Source: Clostridia bacterium (GTDB lineage: Bacteria > Bacillota > Clostridia > Saccharofermentanales > Saccharofermentanaceae). From it: DNA of 64,000 nucleotides. Location: the NCBI GenBank assembly GCA_024403775.1, contig JAKSRE010000006.1, positions 31,619-95,618 on the forward strand, given 5' to 3'. Within the stretch, counting starts at the first letter, position 1. Every line of letters starts with the position of its first letter. Position numbers and translations under genes: made by a program. Below, one piece after another: positions 17,892-27,776 of the stretch. A model generated the notes under the pieces. It saw only the letters and a program-made list of their open reading frames with translations, searched no databases and was not told where the DNA came from.

Positions 17892-20570
17892 ATGAACAGA
17901 AAAATAGGTAAGCTCGTATCTGTGTTGTTAGTTTTATCTTTATTAGGAACAGAGATCACATCCTGTGCTTCTGAACCAGATAATAGTAAAGATTCAATTG
18001 AAACAAAGACAAGCGAAGAAGTAGTTAATAAAACTACTGAAAGCGAGCCTGAAAGTACAAAAGAAACCGAAGAAGTAATCCCAACTTATACTACAGAAGA
18101 AGCAGTAAATGAAACTACTACTGAGACTTTGGTAGATACTATTCCTTCTTCTTCAGAATTCAGGATGGGTACAATTAACGGCACTGGATATGAAGGAATA
18201 GAAGGCACAGGAAAATATAATTATGGTGAGGCACTTCAGAAGTCACTGATGTTTTATGAACTTCAAAGAAGCGGTATTCTGCCAGAGCAGACCAGAAGCA
18301 ACTGGCGTGGTGATTCCTGCATAAATGATGGTAAAAGTGAAGGCCTTGATTTATCTGGCGGATGGTATGATGCAGGCGATAATGTAAAATTTAATCTCCC
18401 AATGGCATATACAGCATCTGTTCTTTCCTGGTCAGTATATGAGACACCTCTTGCCTATGAAGAATCAGGTCAGCTCCAATATGCTCTCGACAATATAAGA
18501 TGGGCTAATGAGTATTTCATAAAATGTCATCCTGAAGAGGAAGTCTATTACTATCAGGTTGGTGACGGTAATCAGGATCACTCCTGGTGGGGACCATGCG
18601 AGGTTTTGGAATATGAGATGAATCGTCCCTGTTATAAAGTAGATTCCAATAATCCTGGATCAACAGTTACTGCTGAGGCTGCTGCTTCTCTTGCGCTCTG
18701 CGCTATTGTTTTCGAAAATGTTGATAAAAGCTTTTCTGACGAATGCAAAAATCACGCTATAAGTCTTTATAATTTTTCCGAGAAATATAAAAGTGATTCG
18801 GGTTATACTGCGGCCAATGGTTTTTATAATTCCTGGAGTGGATTTTATGATGAACTTTCCTGGGCCTCATGCTGGCTTTATATATTAACAGATGATAATA
18901 ACTATCTTGATAATGCTCAGAAATATTATGAGCAGAGCGGCCATGATTATAACTGGGCTTTTTGCTGGGATGACGTGCACATTGGTGCTGCTGTTATGTT
19001 GTCAGAGCTTACATCTCAGGATAAATATTCAAGAGATGTTGAACAGCACCTGGATTTCTGGGTAAATGATATAACTTATACACCTAAGGGCTTGGCATGG
19101 CTTGATAGCTGGGGCTCATTAAGATATGCAACAACCACAGGTTTTATTGCGATGGTTTATGCTGATACAGATTCATGTGATTCTGGTAAGGCAGATGTAT
19201 ACAGGAGATTTGCTGAGAGTCAGGCTAATTATGCTCTTGGTGATTCTGGAAGATCCTTTATGATTGGTTTTGGTGATAACTATCCTGTTCATCCTCATCA
19301 TAGAACTGCCCAGGGATCATACTGCGACAATATGAATGAGCCAGGAACATCAAGACATGTACTTTGTGGAGCACTTGTCGGCGGGCCAGATTCAAATGAT
19401 GGATATACCGATGAAGTCTCAAACTATAACACAAACGAGGTTGCATGTGATTATAATGCAGGATTTACTGGCCTTCTTGCATATCTTTATGAAGAATATC
19501 ACGGTCAGACACTTAAGGATTTTGGCTGTTATGAAGAAAAAACTGTAAATGAATTCTCCTGCACTGCTTCTATAAATGCAGAAGGAGATGGATTTACAGA
19601 GATTAAGGCCATTGTCATGAATATGTCAGCATGGCCTGCAAGAGCACCAGAGAATTTTGAACTTAGATATTATGTTGATTTAAGTGAGGTAGTAGATAAG
19701 GGATATCAGGTTTCTGATGTAACCTGGACAACAAACTATATGCAGGGTGCCACTGTAAGCGGAATAGGAACCTGGAACGAAGAGAATAATATATACTATT
19801 TGTCTGTTAGCTTTAATCAGAATGAGTTCTATCCAGGTGGACAGTCAGAATATAAAAAGGAAATACAGGTAAGACTACTTGGCCCAGATGGAGTCTGGGA
19901 TTCAGGTAATGATCCTTCTTACAAGGGATTAAGTTCTGGAAATCAGACTGAAGGATTAAATCTTGCTCTTTATGAGAATGGAAAACTGGTATATGGTGCT
20001 GAGCCAGATGGTAATTCAAGTGGAAGTACAGTAATTGTTACTTCAGAGGGAACAAGTAATGAACCTGGTACTACTACCCCTGTAACAACTCCTGTAACTA
20101 ATCCGGTTACCTCTGTGACTAGTGGAAATCTGGAAGTAACTTTAAATTACAGTAATAGTGGTGATAATATAAATTCCATATCAGGCGAACTTAGAATTAC
20201 CAATAATGGATCTGAGATAGTACCTGTAAATGGTCTTAAGATTCTTTACTATTTTACAAATGACAGTAAAAAAGATCTTGATTTTGCCTGCTATCATTCA
20301 GCAGTTCAGGGGGCATCAGGTTCTTATACTCAGCTTACAAATGTAACTGGAACATATAAGGACTTAAGTGCTTCTGAGGCTGATACAGTTTGTGAGATAA
20401 GTTATGGTGATAATGCGACACTTAATAAAGGAGATTATCTGGTATTAAGTTTCTCTATAAATTACAAGGACTGGTCTACTATGAATGTATCTAATGATTA
20501 TTCGTATAAATCAGCAGAAAATATTATAATAATGAGTGGAGATAATATAATTTTTGGAAATAATCCATAA
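17892..20570 (+). CDS. GH9 endoglucanase with CBM3c and C-terminal CBM3, probable lipoprotein
   Basis: Hydrolyses beta-1,4-glucan in cellulose. Of 892 residues, 1-24 form a signal peptide with a plausible lipobox ITSC (Cys25), which suggests attachment to the membrane surface. An acidic Thr/Glu tether follows. The GH9 domain (about 109-540) starts YNYGEALQKSLMFYELQRSG and has the catalytic Asp motif GGWYDAGDN (about 156-164). The motif HPHHRTAQGS lies near 467 and the acid/base Glu in TNEVACDYN near 516. A CBM3c follows (about 545-690), the arrangement of processive endoglucanases. A Thr/Pro linker then leads to a second CBM3 (about 745-892). Ribosome site AGGGGG. No dockerin, so it is not cellulosomal. 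The ECF sigma gene starts 57 bp later. Confidence 0.93.
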   Translation: MNRKIGKLVSVLLVLSLLGTEITSCASEPDNSKDSIETKTSEEVVNKTTESEPESTKETEEVIPTYTTEEAVNETTTETLVDTIPSSSEFRMGTINGTGYEGIEGTGKYNYGEALQKSLMFYELQRSGILPEQTRSNWRGDSCINDGKSEGLDLSGGWYDAGDNVKFNLPMAYTASVLSWSVYETPLAYEESGQLQYALDNIRWANEYFIKCHPEEEVYYYQVGDGNQDHSWWGPCEVLEYEMNRPCYKVDSNNPGSTVTAEAAASLALCAIVFENVDKSFSDECKNHAISLYNFSEKYKSDSGYTAANGFYNSWSGFYDELSWASCWLYILTDDNNYLDNAQKYYEQSGHDYNWAFCWDDVHIGAAVMLSELTSQDKYSRDVEQHLDFWVNDITYTPKGLAWLDSWGSLRYATTTGFIAMVYADTDSCDSGKADVYRRFAESQANYALGDSGRSFMIGFGDNYPVHPHHRTAQGSYCDNMNEPGTSRHVLCGALVGGPDSNDGYTDEVSNYNTNEVACDYNAGFTGLLAYLYEEYHGQTLKDFGCYEEKTVNEFSCTASINAEGDGFTEIKAIVMNMSAWPARAPENFELRYYVDLSEVVDKGYQVSDVTWTTNYMQGATVSGIGTWNEENNIYYLSVSFNQNEFYPGGQSEYKKEIQVRLLGPDGVWDSGNDPSYKGLSSGNQTEGLNLALYENGKLVYGAEPDGNSSGSTVIVTSEGTSNEPGTTTPVTTPVTNPVTSVTSGNLEVTLNYSNSGDNINSISGELRITNNGSEIVPVNGLKILYYFTNDSKKDLDFACYHSAVQGASGSYTQLTNVTGTYKDLSASEADTVCEISYGDNATLNKGDYLVLSFSINYKDWSTMNVSNDYSYKSAENIIIMSGDNIIFGNNP

Positions 20571-20626
20571 TTTTTGTAACCTCGCTAACATTTAAACGAG
20601 TATAGATATGAGACAAGGAGAAGACG

Positions 20627-21211
20627 ATGGAAGATAGTGCGATAGTTGATCTTTACTGGAATCGCGATGAATATGCTATCACAGAGACTGAGACAAAATA
20701 CGGGCGTTATCTGACGACTGTAGCTTTGAATATTCTAAATAATATGGAAGACTCCTCAGAATGTGTGAATGATACTTATCTTGGTGCCTGGAATTCTATT
20801 CCACCACAGAGACCTTCATTGTTGTCTGCTTATCTTGCAAAAATAACACGAAGGATATCAATAGATCTCTATAGACGTAAGAACGCCGAGAAGCGAAGTG
20901 GTTCAAATTACGAAGCTTCACTTGAAGAACTATGTGAGACCATTGGCGAGACAGAAGATATGAAGGCTGATGAGGGAACTAATCCTGTAAAGGATCGAGA
21001 AGAGAGCTTAAGGCATGAGATAATAATGAAATTTATTGCTGGTCTTAACGAAGAATCAAGACGACTTTTTATTGGACGTTATTTTTATATGGATTCAGTT
21101 AAGGATATCGCAGGATATCTTCATATTTCTGAGTCAAAAGTTAAAACAACTCTTTTCAGACTTAGACAGGATCTGAAGGAATATCTTAAGAAGGAGGGCT
21201 TTTTTGCATGA
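20627..21211 (+). CDS. ECF-type RNA polymerase sigma factor
   Basis: A 194-residue sigma factor with region 2 (about 20-90, ending RRISIDLYRRKNAEKR) and region 4 (about 125-188, with LFIGRYFYMDSVKDIAGYL and SKVKTTLFRLRQDLKEYL). The linker between them is long and acidic. Ribosome site AAGGAG. Its stop overlaps the start of the next gene by ATGA, the usual arrangement of an ECF sigma with its anti-sigma factor. It lies 57 bp after the cellulase with no convincing terminator between, so readthrough from the cellulase promoter is possible. Target promoters are unknown. Confidence 0.85.
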   Translation: MEDSAIVDLYWNRDEYAITETETKYGRYLTTVALNILNNMEDSSECVNDTYLGAWNSIPPQRPSLLSAYLAKITRRISIDLYRRKNAEKRSGSNYEASLEELCETIGETEDMKADEGTNPVKDREESLRHEIIMKFIAGLNEESRRLFIGRYFYMDSVKDIAGYLHISESKVKTTLFRLRQDLKEYLKKEGFFA

Positions 21212-21909
21212 GAAATGATAATGATATAAAAGTAAAAGCTGAACTCCTTGAGGATATTATTGGAACAATTGACGATAAGGATATTTATGATGTATCTCGT
21301 TTAAGAGAGGAATATTTTAATAACAAGGAGCAAAAAAAGGCCAAAGTAACAAGTCTTAATAAAATGATTAATACTGGATCAAAGATAGCTGCAGTGGCAG
21401 CAGCACTTCTCATTGTTGGAGCAATAGTAATTATGGTAAACAGAGCATCCAATGTAAAGAGCTCGGATATGGAATCTTATGTGGCATTTGACGCTGAATA
21501 TAAGGAAGCAATCAGAGGTTATTCGAATTCTGCTGAGGTTACTGCAGCATATGCTGAAGAGAATGTGCAGTCAGATGATGCATTGGTTGAAGAAGTTGCT
21601 GGAGAGAATTTCCAGGAAGCAACAAATGTCAAAGACATCGAGATTGACGGAGATTTTCCTGATGAGTTTGTATTTAATGAGATAAATTATGTTATTTGTA
21701 GTGCAGGATTAGTAAAAGAATTATTTGATGATTTGGATATAGATTCTGTTGATCTGACTGATACATATATTGACAGTTCTTATGGTGGATTCAGTATGGC
21801 TACCTTGCCGCTTAGTTATGCTGAGAATCCGGATTATGCCAAGTTTATTGTCCTGATAGATACCTCTAGTGGTGAGCGTGCAATTTATGTAGATTCGCTT
21901 TTCGAATGA
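21208..21909 (+). CDS. Single-pass membrane protein, candidate anti-sigma factor
   Basis: A 233-residue protein with a cytoplasmic N-terminus of about 55 residues, one transmembrane helix (about 57-77, ending AIVIMVNRAS) and an extracytoplasmic acidic domain. No zinc-binding ZAS motif, RsgI domain or carbohydrate-binding module is recognisable, so the anti-sigma role rests on context: it is translationally coupled by ATGA to the ECF sigma gene and has the right topology. The C-terminal domain is not recognised. Confidence 0.6.
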   Translation: MRNDNDIKVKAELLEDIIGTIDDKDIYDVSRLREEYFNNKEQKKAKVTSLNKMINTGSKIAAVAAALLIVGAIVIMVNRASNVKSSDMESYVAFDAEYKEAIRGYSNSAEVTAAYAEENVQSDDALVEEVAGENFQEATNVKDIEIDGDFPDEFVFNEINYVICSAGLVKELFDDLDIDSVDLTDTYIDSSYGGFSMATLPLSYAENPDYAKFIVLIDTSSGERAIYVDSLFE

Positions 21910-22069
21910 AACCTTAATCAGAATTCTGCCAAATAAGCCCTGCATTTGATAGATAATTATCCTTTTGGAGATTAACATCAAGTTAACACTTCGTAATTTA
22001 GTTTCATGCAATTATTTCTTTTTATGGAGTATAATGTTAAGTACTACTTATTTGCGAAAGGATAAATTT

Positions 22070-23083
22070 ATGAGGATTTTGGTAACGGGCGGCACAGGAT
22101 ACATCGGTTCTCACACTTGTGTGGAATTGATTAATGCTGGCCACGAGGTAGTAATTTTTGATAATTTGGTAAATTCCAAGATTGATGTACTTGATAAGAT
22201 AGAGACTATTACAGGAATTAAGCCTTTGTTTTATGAAGTTGATATGCTTGATAAAGAGGGTCTCAGAGTTATTTTCGAAGATGCAAAAAATACCAATAAA
22301 AACTTTGATGCAGTAATTCATTTTGCTGGTCTTAAGGCAGTTGGTGAATCTGTTTTAAAGCCACTTCTTTATTATAAGAATAATCTTACAGGCACATTAA
22401 ATCTTCTCGAGATAATGAATGAATATAATTGTAAGAATATTATTTTTAGTTCTTCAGCAACCGTATATGGTGCTCCAAAGTCAGTGCCTATCACAGAAGA
22501 TTTTCCACTTCATACAACTAACCCTTATGGCAGCACTAAGCTTATGCTCGAAAATGTGCTTACAGACTTAACCATTGGTGATCCATCCTGGAGTGTTATA
22601 CTTCTCAGGTATTTTAATCCTATTGGCGCTCATGAGAGCGGACTTATTGGCGAAGAACCTAATGGTATTCCAAATAACCTTATGCCATATATTGTTAAGG
22701 TTGCAAATGGCGAACTTGAAGTTCTTGGTGTATTCGGTGACGATTATGATACACCAGATGGTACAGGTGTAAGAGATTACATTCATGTAGTTGATCTTGC
22801 CAAGGGACACGTTTGTGCTATAGATAAGGTTATAAATGCAACTGGTGTTAACATATATAATCTTGGAACGGGAATTGGATATTCTGTACTCGATGTTGTT
22901 AAGGCTTTCGAGAAGGCAAACGGAGTTAAGGTTCCATATGTAATCAAGGACAGACGTCCTGGTGATATAGCAGAGTGCTACGCAAATCCAGCCAAGGCTA
23001 AGAAGGAAATCGGATGGGAGGCAAAGTTCGATTTGGAGAGAATGTGCAAAGATTCTTGGAGATTTGTAGCAGGAAATAAATAA
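22070..23083 (+). CDS. galE: UDP-glucose 4-epimerase
   Basis: Interconverts UDP-glucose and UDP-galactose for galactose use and for glycan precursors. The start is ATG 22070 (MRILVTGG), as the frame upstream is leader sequence with a predicted -10 box TATAAT at 22030-22035. The 337-residue SDR has TGGTGYIGSHTC (NAD binding), HFAGLKAVGES, SSSATVYG, the catalytic YGSTK motif, and RYFNPIGAHESGLIGE. TTTGCGAAAG lies 10 bp before the start. GH5 follows 28 bp later, and an epimerase-like gene after that. Confidence 0.95.
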   Translation: MRILVTGGTGYIGSHTCVELINAGHEVVIFDNLVNSKIDVLDKIETITGIKPLFYEVDMLDKEGLRVIFEDAKNTNKNFDAVIHFAGLKAVGESVLKPLLYYKNNLTGTLNLLEIMNEYNCKNIIFSSSATVYGAPKSVPITEDFPLHTTNPYGSTKLMLENVLTDLTIGDPSWSVILLRYFNPIGAHESGLIGEEPNGIPNNLMPYIVKVANGELEVLGVFGDDYDTPDGTGVRDYIHVVDLAKGHVCAIDKVINATGVNIYNLGTGIGYSVLDVVKAFEKANGVKVPYVIKDRRPGDIAECYANPAKAKKEIGWEAKFDLERMCKDSWRFVAGNK

Positions 23084-23111
23084 TTCATTACAGTGTTTAT
23101 TTGGAGGCAAA

Positions 23112-24140
23112 ATGGACAAATTAACTGGTTTTAAGCATGGTATTAATCTTGGTGGCTGGCTCTCTCAGTGCGTTCACACTAAAGAGCACTATGATTCTTT
23201 TATCAAGGAAGAAGACATTGCCATCATTAAAAGCTGGAATCTTGATCACATCAGAGTTCCTGTAGACTATGATCTCGTTGAGGATAAAGATGGTAATTAT
23301 ATTGAAGAAGGCTTTAAGTACATTGATGATGTTATCTCATGGTGTAAGAAGAATGGTCTTAATATGATTCTTGATCTTCACAAGACTTTTGGTTATTCCT
23401 TTGATGTTGGTGAGAAAGAGGATGGCTTCTTCGAGTCTAAAGCTTATCAGGAGCGTTTCTATAAGCTTTGGGAGCAGTTTGCTACACGATATGCTTCTAA
23501 TAAAGATATGCTCTGCTTTGAGCTACTTAATGAGGTTACAGATCAGGCCTATTCAGAAATCTGGAATGAGATTTCTGATACTTGTATTAAGCGTATTAGA
23601 GCAATCGATTCAGATGTAAGAATCCTTGTTGGCGGTTACTGGAATAACAGTGTTGAGGCTGTGCCAGATTTGAGAATGCCACAGGATGAGAATATTATTT
23701 ATAATTTCCACTGCTATGAGCCACTTATTTTTACTCATCAGGGAGCACACTGGGTTTCTGGAATGGATGTAAACTTCCGAATGAAGCTTAACAGTAAGTT
23801 CTCATATTATGAAGAGCAGTCAATGAAAAACATCGACCAGATGAGTGCCAAGTATGGCGCATATGACCCAGATGAAGCTCCTAACGAGGAATATTTTGAA
23901 CAGCTTTTCGCAGAGGCTATTAAAGTAGCAAAAGAGCGTAATGTTCAGCTTTACTGCGGTGAGTATGGAGTTATCGACAGATGTGAGCCAGAAGAGATTC
24001 TTGCTTGGTATAAGCTGATTGGTAATGTATTTAATAAGCATAATATAGGAAGAGCCTGCTGGTCTTATCGAAAGATGGATTTTGGTATTTCAGATGAGCG
24101 CATGGATAAGGTACGTGACGAACTTATCAAGTATTTATAA
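23112..24140 (+). CDS. Cytoplasmic GH5-family glycoside hydrolase
   Basis: A 342-residue TIM-barrel beta-glycosidase of the cellulase family. Motifs are FKHGINLGGWLSQ at the start and RVPVDYDL. The acid/base Glu is in CFELLNEV (about residue 141) and the nucleophile Glu in LYCGEYGVID (about 284). There is no signal peptide, so it should act on imported oligosaccharides, presumably cellodextrins or beta-glucan fragments. The N-terminal pattern is close to exo-acting beta-glucanases of GH5, but the specificity is uncertain. Ribosome site TTGGAGG. It lies between galE and an SDR with gaps under 30 bp, so the three are probably one operon. Confidence 0.85.
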   Translation: MDKLTGFKHGINLGGWLSQCVHTKEHYDSFIKEEDIAIIKSWNLDHIRVPVDYDLVEDKDGNYIEEGFKYIDDVISWCKKNGLNMILDLHKTFGYSFDVGEKEDGFFESKAYQERFYKLWEQFATRYASNKDMLCFELLNEVTDQAYSEIWNEISDTCIKRIRAIDSDVRILVGGYWNNSVEAVPDLRMPQDENIIYNFHCYEPLIFTHQGAHWVSGMDVNFRMKLNSKFSYYEEQSMKNIDQMSAKYGAYDPDEAPNEEYFEQLFAEAIKVAKERNVQLYCGEYGVIDRCEPEEILAWYKLIGNVFNKHNIGRACWSYRKMDFGISDERMDKVRDELIKYL

Positions 24141-24158
24141 TTTGAGAGGGATTCTTAT

Positions 24159-25175
24159 ATGAAAGCATTGTTTATTGGCGGAACAGGCACGATCAGTATG
24201 GCAATAACCAAGCTACTTGTTAAAAAGGGCTGGGAGGTATACCTTATCAATCGTGGTTCAAGAAGTGATGAACTTCCTTCAGAAGTAAATGTTATTAATA
24301 TGGACATTAATGACGAAGAGAAGGTTAAAGATGCGATAAAAGATCTTTATTTTGATTCAGTCTGTGATTTTATTGGTTTCGTTCCTGAGCAGCTCGAGAG
24401 AGACTACAGAATTTTTAAGGGCAAGACATCACAGTTTATGTATATAAGCTCAGCTTCTGCTTACCATAAGCCATGTGCTTCATACCTTATTAACGAGGGT
24501 ACTTCACTTATTAATCCATATTGGGAATACTCACGTAATAAGGCCAAATGTGAGAGACTTCTCATGAAATATTATGAGGAAGAGGGCTTTCCAGTTACTA
24601 TCATTCGTCCAAGCCATACTTATGATGAGAGAAGCATTCCACTTGGTGTTCATGGAGAGAAGGGCAGCTGGCAGGTAGTAAAGAGAATTATGGAAGGAAA
24701 GAAGGTTATCATCCATGGTGACGGAACTTCTCTCTGGACAATCACTCATAATTCTGACTTTGCCAAGGGTTTTGTTGGTCTTATGGCTAATCAGCATGCT
24801 ATAGGTGAAGCATTCCAGATTACTTCTGATGAGAGCGTTACATGGAATCAGATTTATAAGGCTATCGCAGATAGTCTTGGAATAGAACTTAAGCCATACT
24901 ATGTATCATCAAGTTTCCTTGCTGCTGCAGGAGATAATGATTATATTGGAAGTCTTATTGGTGATAAAGCAAATTCAGTTGTGTTTGATAACAGTAAACT
25001 TAAAAAAGTAGTTCCTGATTTTAACGCTGAAATTACTGCCAGACAGGGTATCGATATGACAATTAAAAATGTTCTTAACCATCCGGAATTTCAGGTTGAA
25101 GATCCTGAATTTGACGCATGGTGTGACAAGGTAATAAGCACTCTTGAAGAGGCAGCTTTAAAGATTCACGGCTGA
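24159..25175 (+). CDS. NAD-dependent epimerase/dehydratase family protein (SDR)
   Basis: A 338-residue extended SDR with the nucleotide-binding motif FIGGTGTISM. It has a YISSASAY strand and a YSRNKAKCE segment in place of the usual YxxxK. A long insertion HGDGTSLWTITHNSDFA resembles the plant-type RNA-binding/isomerase-like SDR subgroup found in many Firmicutes. It is likely a nucleotide-sugar or sugar-modifying enzyme, but no substrate can be given. Third gene of the galE-GH5 run (18 bp gap), closed by a terminator. Confidence 0.75.
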   Translation: MKALFIGGTGTISMAITKLLVKKGWEVYLINRGSRSDELPSEVNVINMDINDEEKVKDAIKDLYFDSVCDFIGFVPEQLERDYRIFKGKTSQFMYISSASAYHKPCASYLINEGTSLINPYWEYSRNKAKCERLLMKYYEEEGFPVTIIRPSHTYDERSIPLGVHGEKGSWQVVKRIMEGKKVIIHGDGTSLWTITHNSDFAKGFVGLMANQHAIGEAFQITSDESVTWNQIYKAIADSLGIELKPYYVSSSFLAAAGDNDYIGSLIGDKANSVVFDNSKLKKVVPDFNAEITARQGIDMTIKNVLNHPEFQVEDPEFDAWCDKVISTLEEAALKIHG

Positions 25176-25214
25176 TAAAACTGGTTTATATAAAAGATTA
25201 CTTTGTTAATTTAG

Positions 25215-25258
25215 TCTCGCCTGACATGAGAAAATAATCTTGTCAGGTGAGATTTTTT
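25215..25258 (+). terminator. Terminator of galE-GH5-SDR
   Basis: TCTCGCCTGACA / TGTCAGGTGAGA stem (one G-T) followed by six T. Confidence 0.85.
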
Positions 25259-25266
25259 ATGAAATT

Positions 25267-25296
25267 AAAAACGCGGGATTCAAACTGAACCCCGCG
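25267..25296 (-). terminator. Terminator of the UDP-glucose dehydrogenase gene
   Basis: CGCGGG / CCCGCG stem extended inside by TTC / GAA, with a T run on the minus strand (A-run at 25267-25271). Confidence 0.75.
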
Positions 25297-25325
25297 AGCT
25301 TATAAATCAAAAAAACAACTTAATA

Positions 25326-26564
25326 TTAGTCTCTTCTGAACAAATCTCTTGTGTAAACCTTGTCATTTACATCATCAAGAATTGGATCATATCTGTTAGC
25401 GATAATAACATCAGAAGAAGATTTAAACTTATCAAGATCATTTACAACAACATCGCCAAAGAATGTAGTGCCATCGGCAAGAGTTGGTTCATAAATAATA
25501 ACCTTGGCACCATTTGCTTTAACTCTTCTGATTACACCCTGAATTGAACTTTGTCTGAAATTATCAGAGTTAGTTTTCATTGTAAGTCTGTATACACCTA
25601 CAGTAACATTCTTCTCCTTAGTTGCATCGAACTTGGAATCGAACTGATATGCGTAGTAGCCAGCTTTCTTAAGAACTTGCTCGGAAATAAACTCTTTACG
25701 AGTACGATTAGATTCAACGATAGCCTTGATAAGATTCTCTGGAACACCGTCAAAGTTTGCAAGAAGCTGCTTCGTATCCTTAGGAAGACAGTATCCACCA
25801 TAACCAAATGATGGGTTATTGTAATGTGTTCCGATACGTGGATCGAGGCAGACGCCTTCAATAATTGACTTGGTGTCAAGTCCCTTAAGTTCTGCATATG
25901 TATCGAGCTCGTTAAAGTAACTTACGCGAAGCGCAAGATATGTATTAGCAAAGAGTTTAACAGCTTCAGCTTCAGTAAAGCCCATGAAGAGAGTCTCAAT
26001 ATTTTCCTTAATTGCACCTTCTTTAAGAAGATTAGCAAATGTATTAGCAGCCTTAACAAGTTTCTCATTATCCATATCTGTACCAACAATGATTCTTGAA
26101 GGATAGAGATTATCGTAAAGTGCCTTACTCTCTCTTAAGAATTCAGGGCTGAAGATAATATTGTCTGATTTTTTATTCTCACGAATAGCCTTTGTAAATC
26201 CAACAGGGATAGTAGATTTAATAATCATAATCGCATTTGGATTATATTTAATTACGAGATCAATAACTGTCTCAACAGCAGATGTATCAAAGAAATTCTT
26301 TTCACTATCATAATTTGTTGGAGCAGCGATGATAACAAAATCTGCATCCTTATAAGCTAATTCAGCATCAAGTGTAGCAGTAAGATTAAGTTCCTTAGTA
26401 GCAAGATATTCTTCGATATCCTTGTCAACGATAGGTGAACGACGGTTATTAATCATCTCAACCTTCTCAGGAATGATGTCAACAGCATAAACTTCATTGT
26501 GCTGAGCAAGAAGGACAGCATTACTTAAGCCAACGTAGCCAGTGCCGGCGATAGCAATCTTCAT
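25326..26564 (-). CDS. ugd: UDP-glucose 6-dehydrogenase family protein
   Basis: Oxidises UDP-glucose (or another UDP-sugar) to the uronate, a precursor of capsule or exopolysaccharide. The 412-residue protein has the Rossmann start [19 protein letters not shown]-type strand [16 protein letters not shown], and the catalytic Cys in [12 protein letters not shown]. The C-terminal domain has [14 protein letters not shown]. Members of this family with this C-terminal signature can be UDP-glucose or UDP-N-acetyl-mannosamine dehydrogenases; I favour UDP-glucose. Ribosome site AAGGGGATT. It is transcribed toward the galE group and diverges from the glycosyltransferase genes. Confidence 0.88.
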   Translation of the reverse strand: MKIAIAGTGYVGLSNAVLLAQHNEVYAVDIIPEKVEMINNRRSPIVDKDIEEYLATKELNLTATLDAELAYKDADFVIIAAPTNYDSEKNFFDTSAVETVIDLVIKYNPNAIMIIKSTIPVGFTKAIRENKKSDNIIFSPEFLRESKALYDNLYPSRIIVGTDMDNEKLVKAANTFANLLKEGAIKENIETLFMGFTEAEAVKLFANTYLALRVSYFNELDTYAELKGLDTKSIIEGVCLDPRIGTHYNNPSFGYGGYCLPKDTKQLLANFDGVPENLIKAIVESNRTRKEFISEQVLKKAGYYAYQFDSKFDATKEKNVTVGVYRLTMKTNSDNFRQSSIQGVIRRVKANGAKVIIYEPTLADGTTFFGDVVVNDLDKFKSSSDVIIANRYDPILDDVNDKVYTRDLFRRD

Positions 26565-26684
26565 AAGTTAATCCCCTTTATTTGATTTTATAGATAATCA
26601 ATTATAACATACATTTTACGTGGGAATGTACACTTTTCGACAATAAAGGATATAAAAGAGAGGGATATATTCGACACTTTTAAT

Positions 26685-26714
26685 TTGAGTAAATGATTTA
26701 AGTCGTGTATAATA
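26685..26714 (+). promoter_or_regulatory. Predicted promoter of the glycosyltransferase pair
   Basis: TTGAGT (26685-26690) and TATAAT (26709-26714) with an 18-bp spacer, 29 bp before ATG 26744. Confidence 0.6.
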
Positions 26715-26743
26715 AAACGATACTTTTATTAGGAGAGAATAAA

Positions 26744-27742
26744 ATGAAGCTTATTATACAGATTCCTTGTTACAACGAAGCAGAGACACTCGAGATCGCA
26801 CTTAATGATCTTCCAAAGCATATCGATGGTATAGATGAGATTGAATATTTAATTATCAACGATGGAAGTAAAGATAAGACAGTTGAAGTTGCTAAGAACT
26901 GGGGTGTTGATTACATCGTAAGTTTTAAGAAGAACAAGGGTCTTGCTCACGGATTTATGGCAGGTCTTGATGCTGCTTTAAGATGTGGTGCAGATATAAT
27001 TGTAAATACAGATGCTGATAACCAGTATTGTGGTGAGGATATTGCTAAGATTGTTGAGCCTATCATTAAGGGTGAGGCTGACATTGTAATTGGTGCACGT
27101 CCTATTGATCAGACAGAGCACTTCTCATTTGTAAAGAAGAAGCTTCAGCACTTTGGCAGCTGGGTAGTTCGTAAGGCTTCAAAATCTGATATTCCAGATG
27201 CTCCTAGTGGATTCAGAGCTTATAGCAGAGATGCAGGCTTAAGACTTAATGTTGTTAATGAATATACATATACACTCGAGCAGATTGTTCAGGCAGGAAG
27301 ATCAAAGATTCCAATGACTTCTGTACCAATCAGAACAAACGGTGAGCTCAGACCATCAAGACTTTTCCACAGCATGATGGGATATGTTAAGCGTTCAATG
27401 GTTACAATCGTAAGAGCATATCTTATGTATAAGCCATTTAAGTTCTTTAGTTTTATGTCAATCATTCCATTGATTGCTGGTCTTGCTCTTGGCGTTAGAT
27501 TTATCGTTTTCTATGCTATGGGCCAGGGTTCAGGTAATGTTCAGTCACTTATCCTTTGCTCTCTTCTCATTATGATTGCAGCGCTTATCTGGGTAGTTGG
27601 ACTTCTTGCAGATGTTATTGCAGCTAATCGTAAGATTCTTGAGGATATCCAGAAAAGAGTTCGTGATTTGGACTATACTCTTAATAAAGACGGTTTCAAC
27701 GAAGATTTTATCGATAACAGAGCTAATAAGAAGAAGGACTAA
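26744..27742 (+). CDS. GT2 glycosyltransferase, polyprenyl-phosphate sugar transferase type
   Basis: A 332-residue membrane-associated glycosyltransferase. The GT-A domain shows IPCYNEAETL, INDGSKDKT, KNKGLAHGFMAGL and the metal-binding DAD in NTDADNQY. Two C-terminal hydrophobic helices follow (about 228-250 and 270-297), as in DPM1/DPG-synthase-like enzymes that load a sugar on a polyprenyl phosphate. The start is ATG 26744 with AGGAGAG; a longer GTG frame overlaps the promoter. The next gene encodes a polytopic protein that could use such a lipid-linked sugar (inference from context). Confidence 0.85.
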   Translation: MKLIIQIPCYNEAETLEIALNDLPKHIDGIDEIEYLIINDGSKDKTVEVAKNWGVDYIVSFKKNKGLAHGFMAGLDAALRCGADIIVNTDADNQYCGEDIAKIVEPIIKGEADIVIGARPIDQTEHFSFVKKKLQHFGSWVVRKASKSDIPDAPSGFRAYSRDAGLRLNVVNEYTYTLEQIVQAGRSKIPMTSVPIRTNGELRPSRLFHSMMGYVKRSMVTIVRAYLMYKPFKFFSFMSIIPLIAGLALGVRFIVFYAMGQGSGNVQSLILCSLLIMIAALIWVVGLLADVIAANRKILEDIQKRVRDLDYTLNKDGFNEDFIDNRANKKKD

Positions 27743-27776
27743 TGTCCTTTTGTTATACAGAGGCACACAAATCTGA

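Noticed and set aside
17892..20570. Cellulosomal dockerin on the GH9 protein
   Set aside because: The C-terminus is a CBM3-type domain; no duplicated calcium-binding dockerin segment is present.
22568..23119. Minus-strand frame of 183 codons opposite galE
   Set aside because: galE is unambiguous on the plus strand; the opposite frame is a long shadow.
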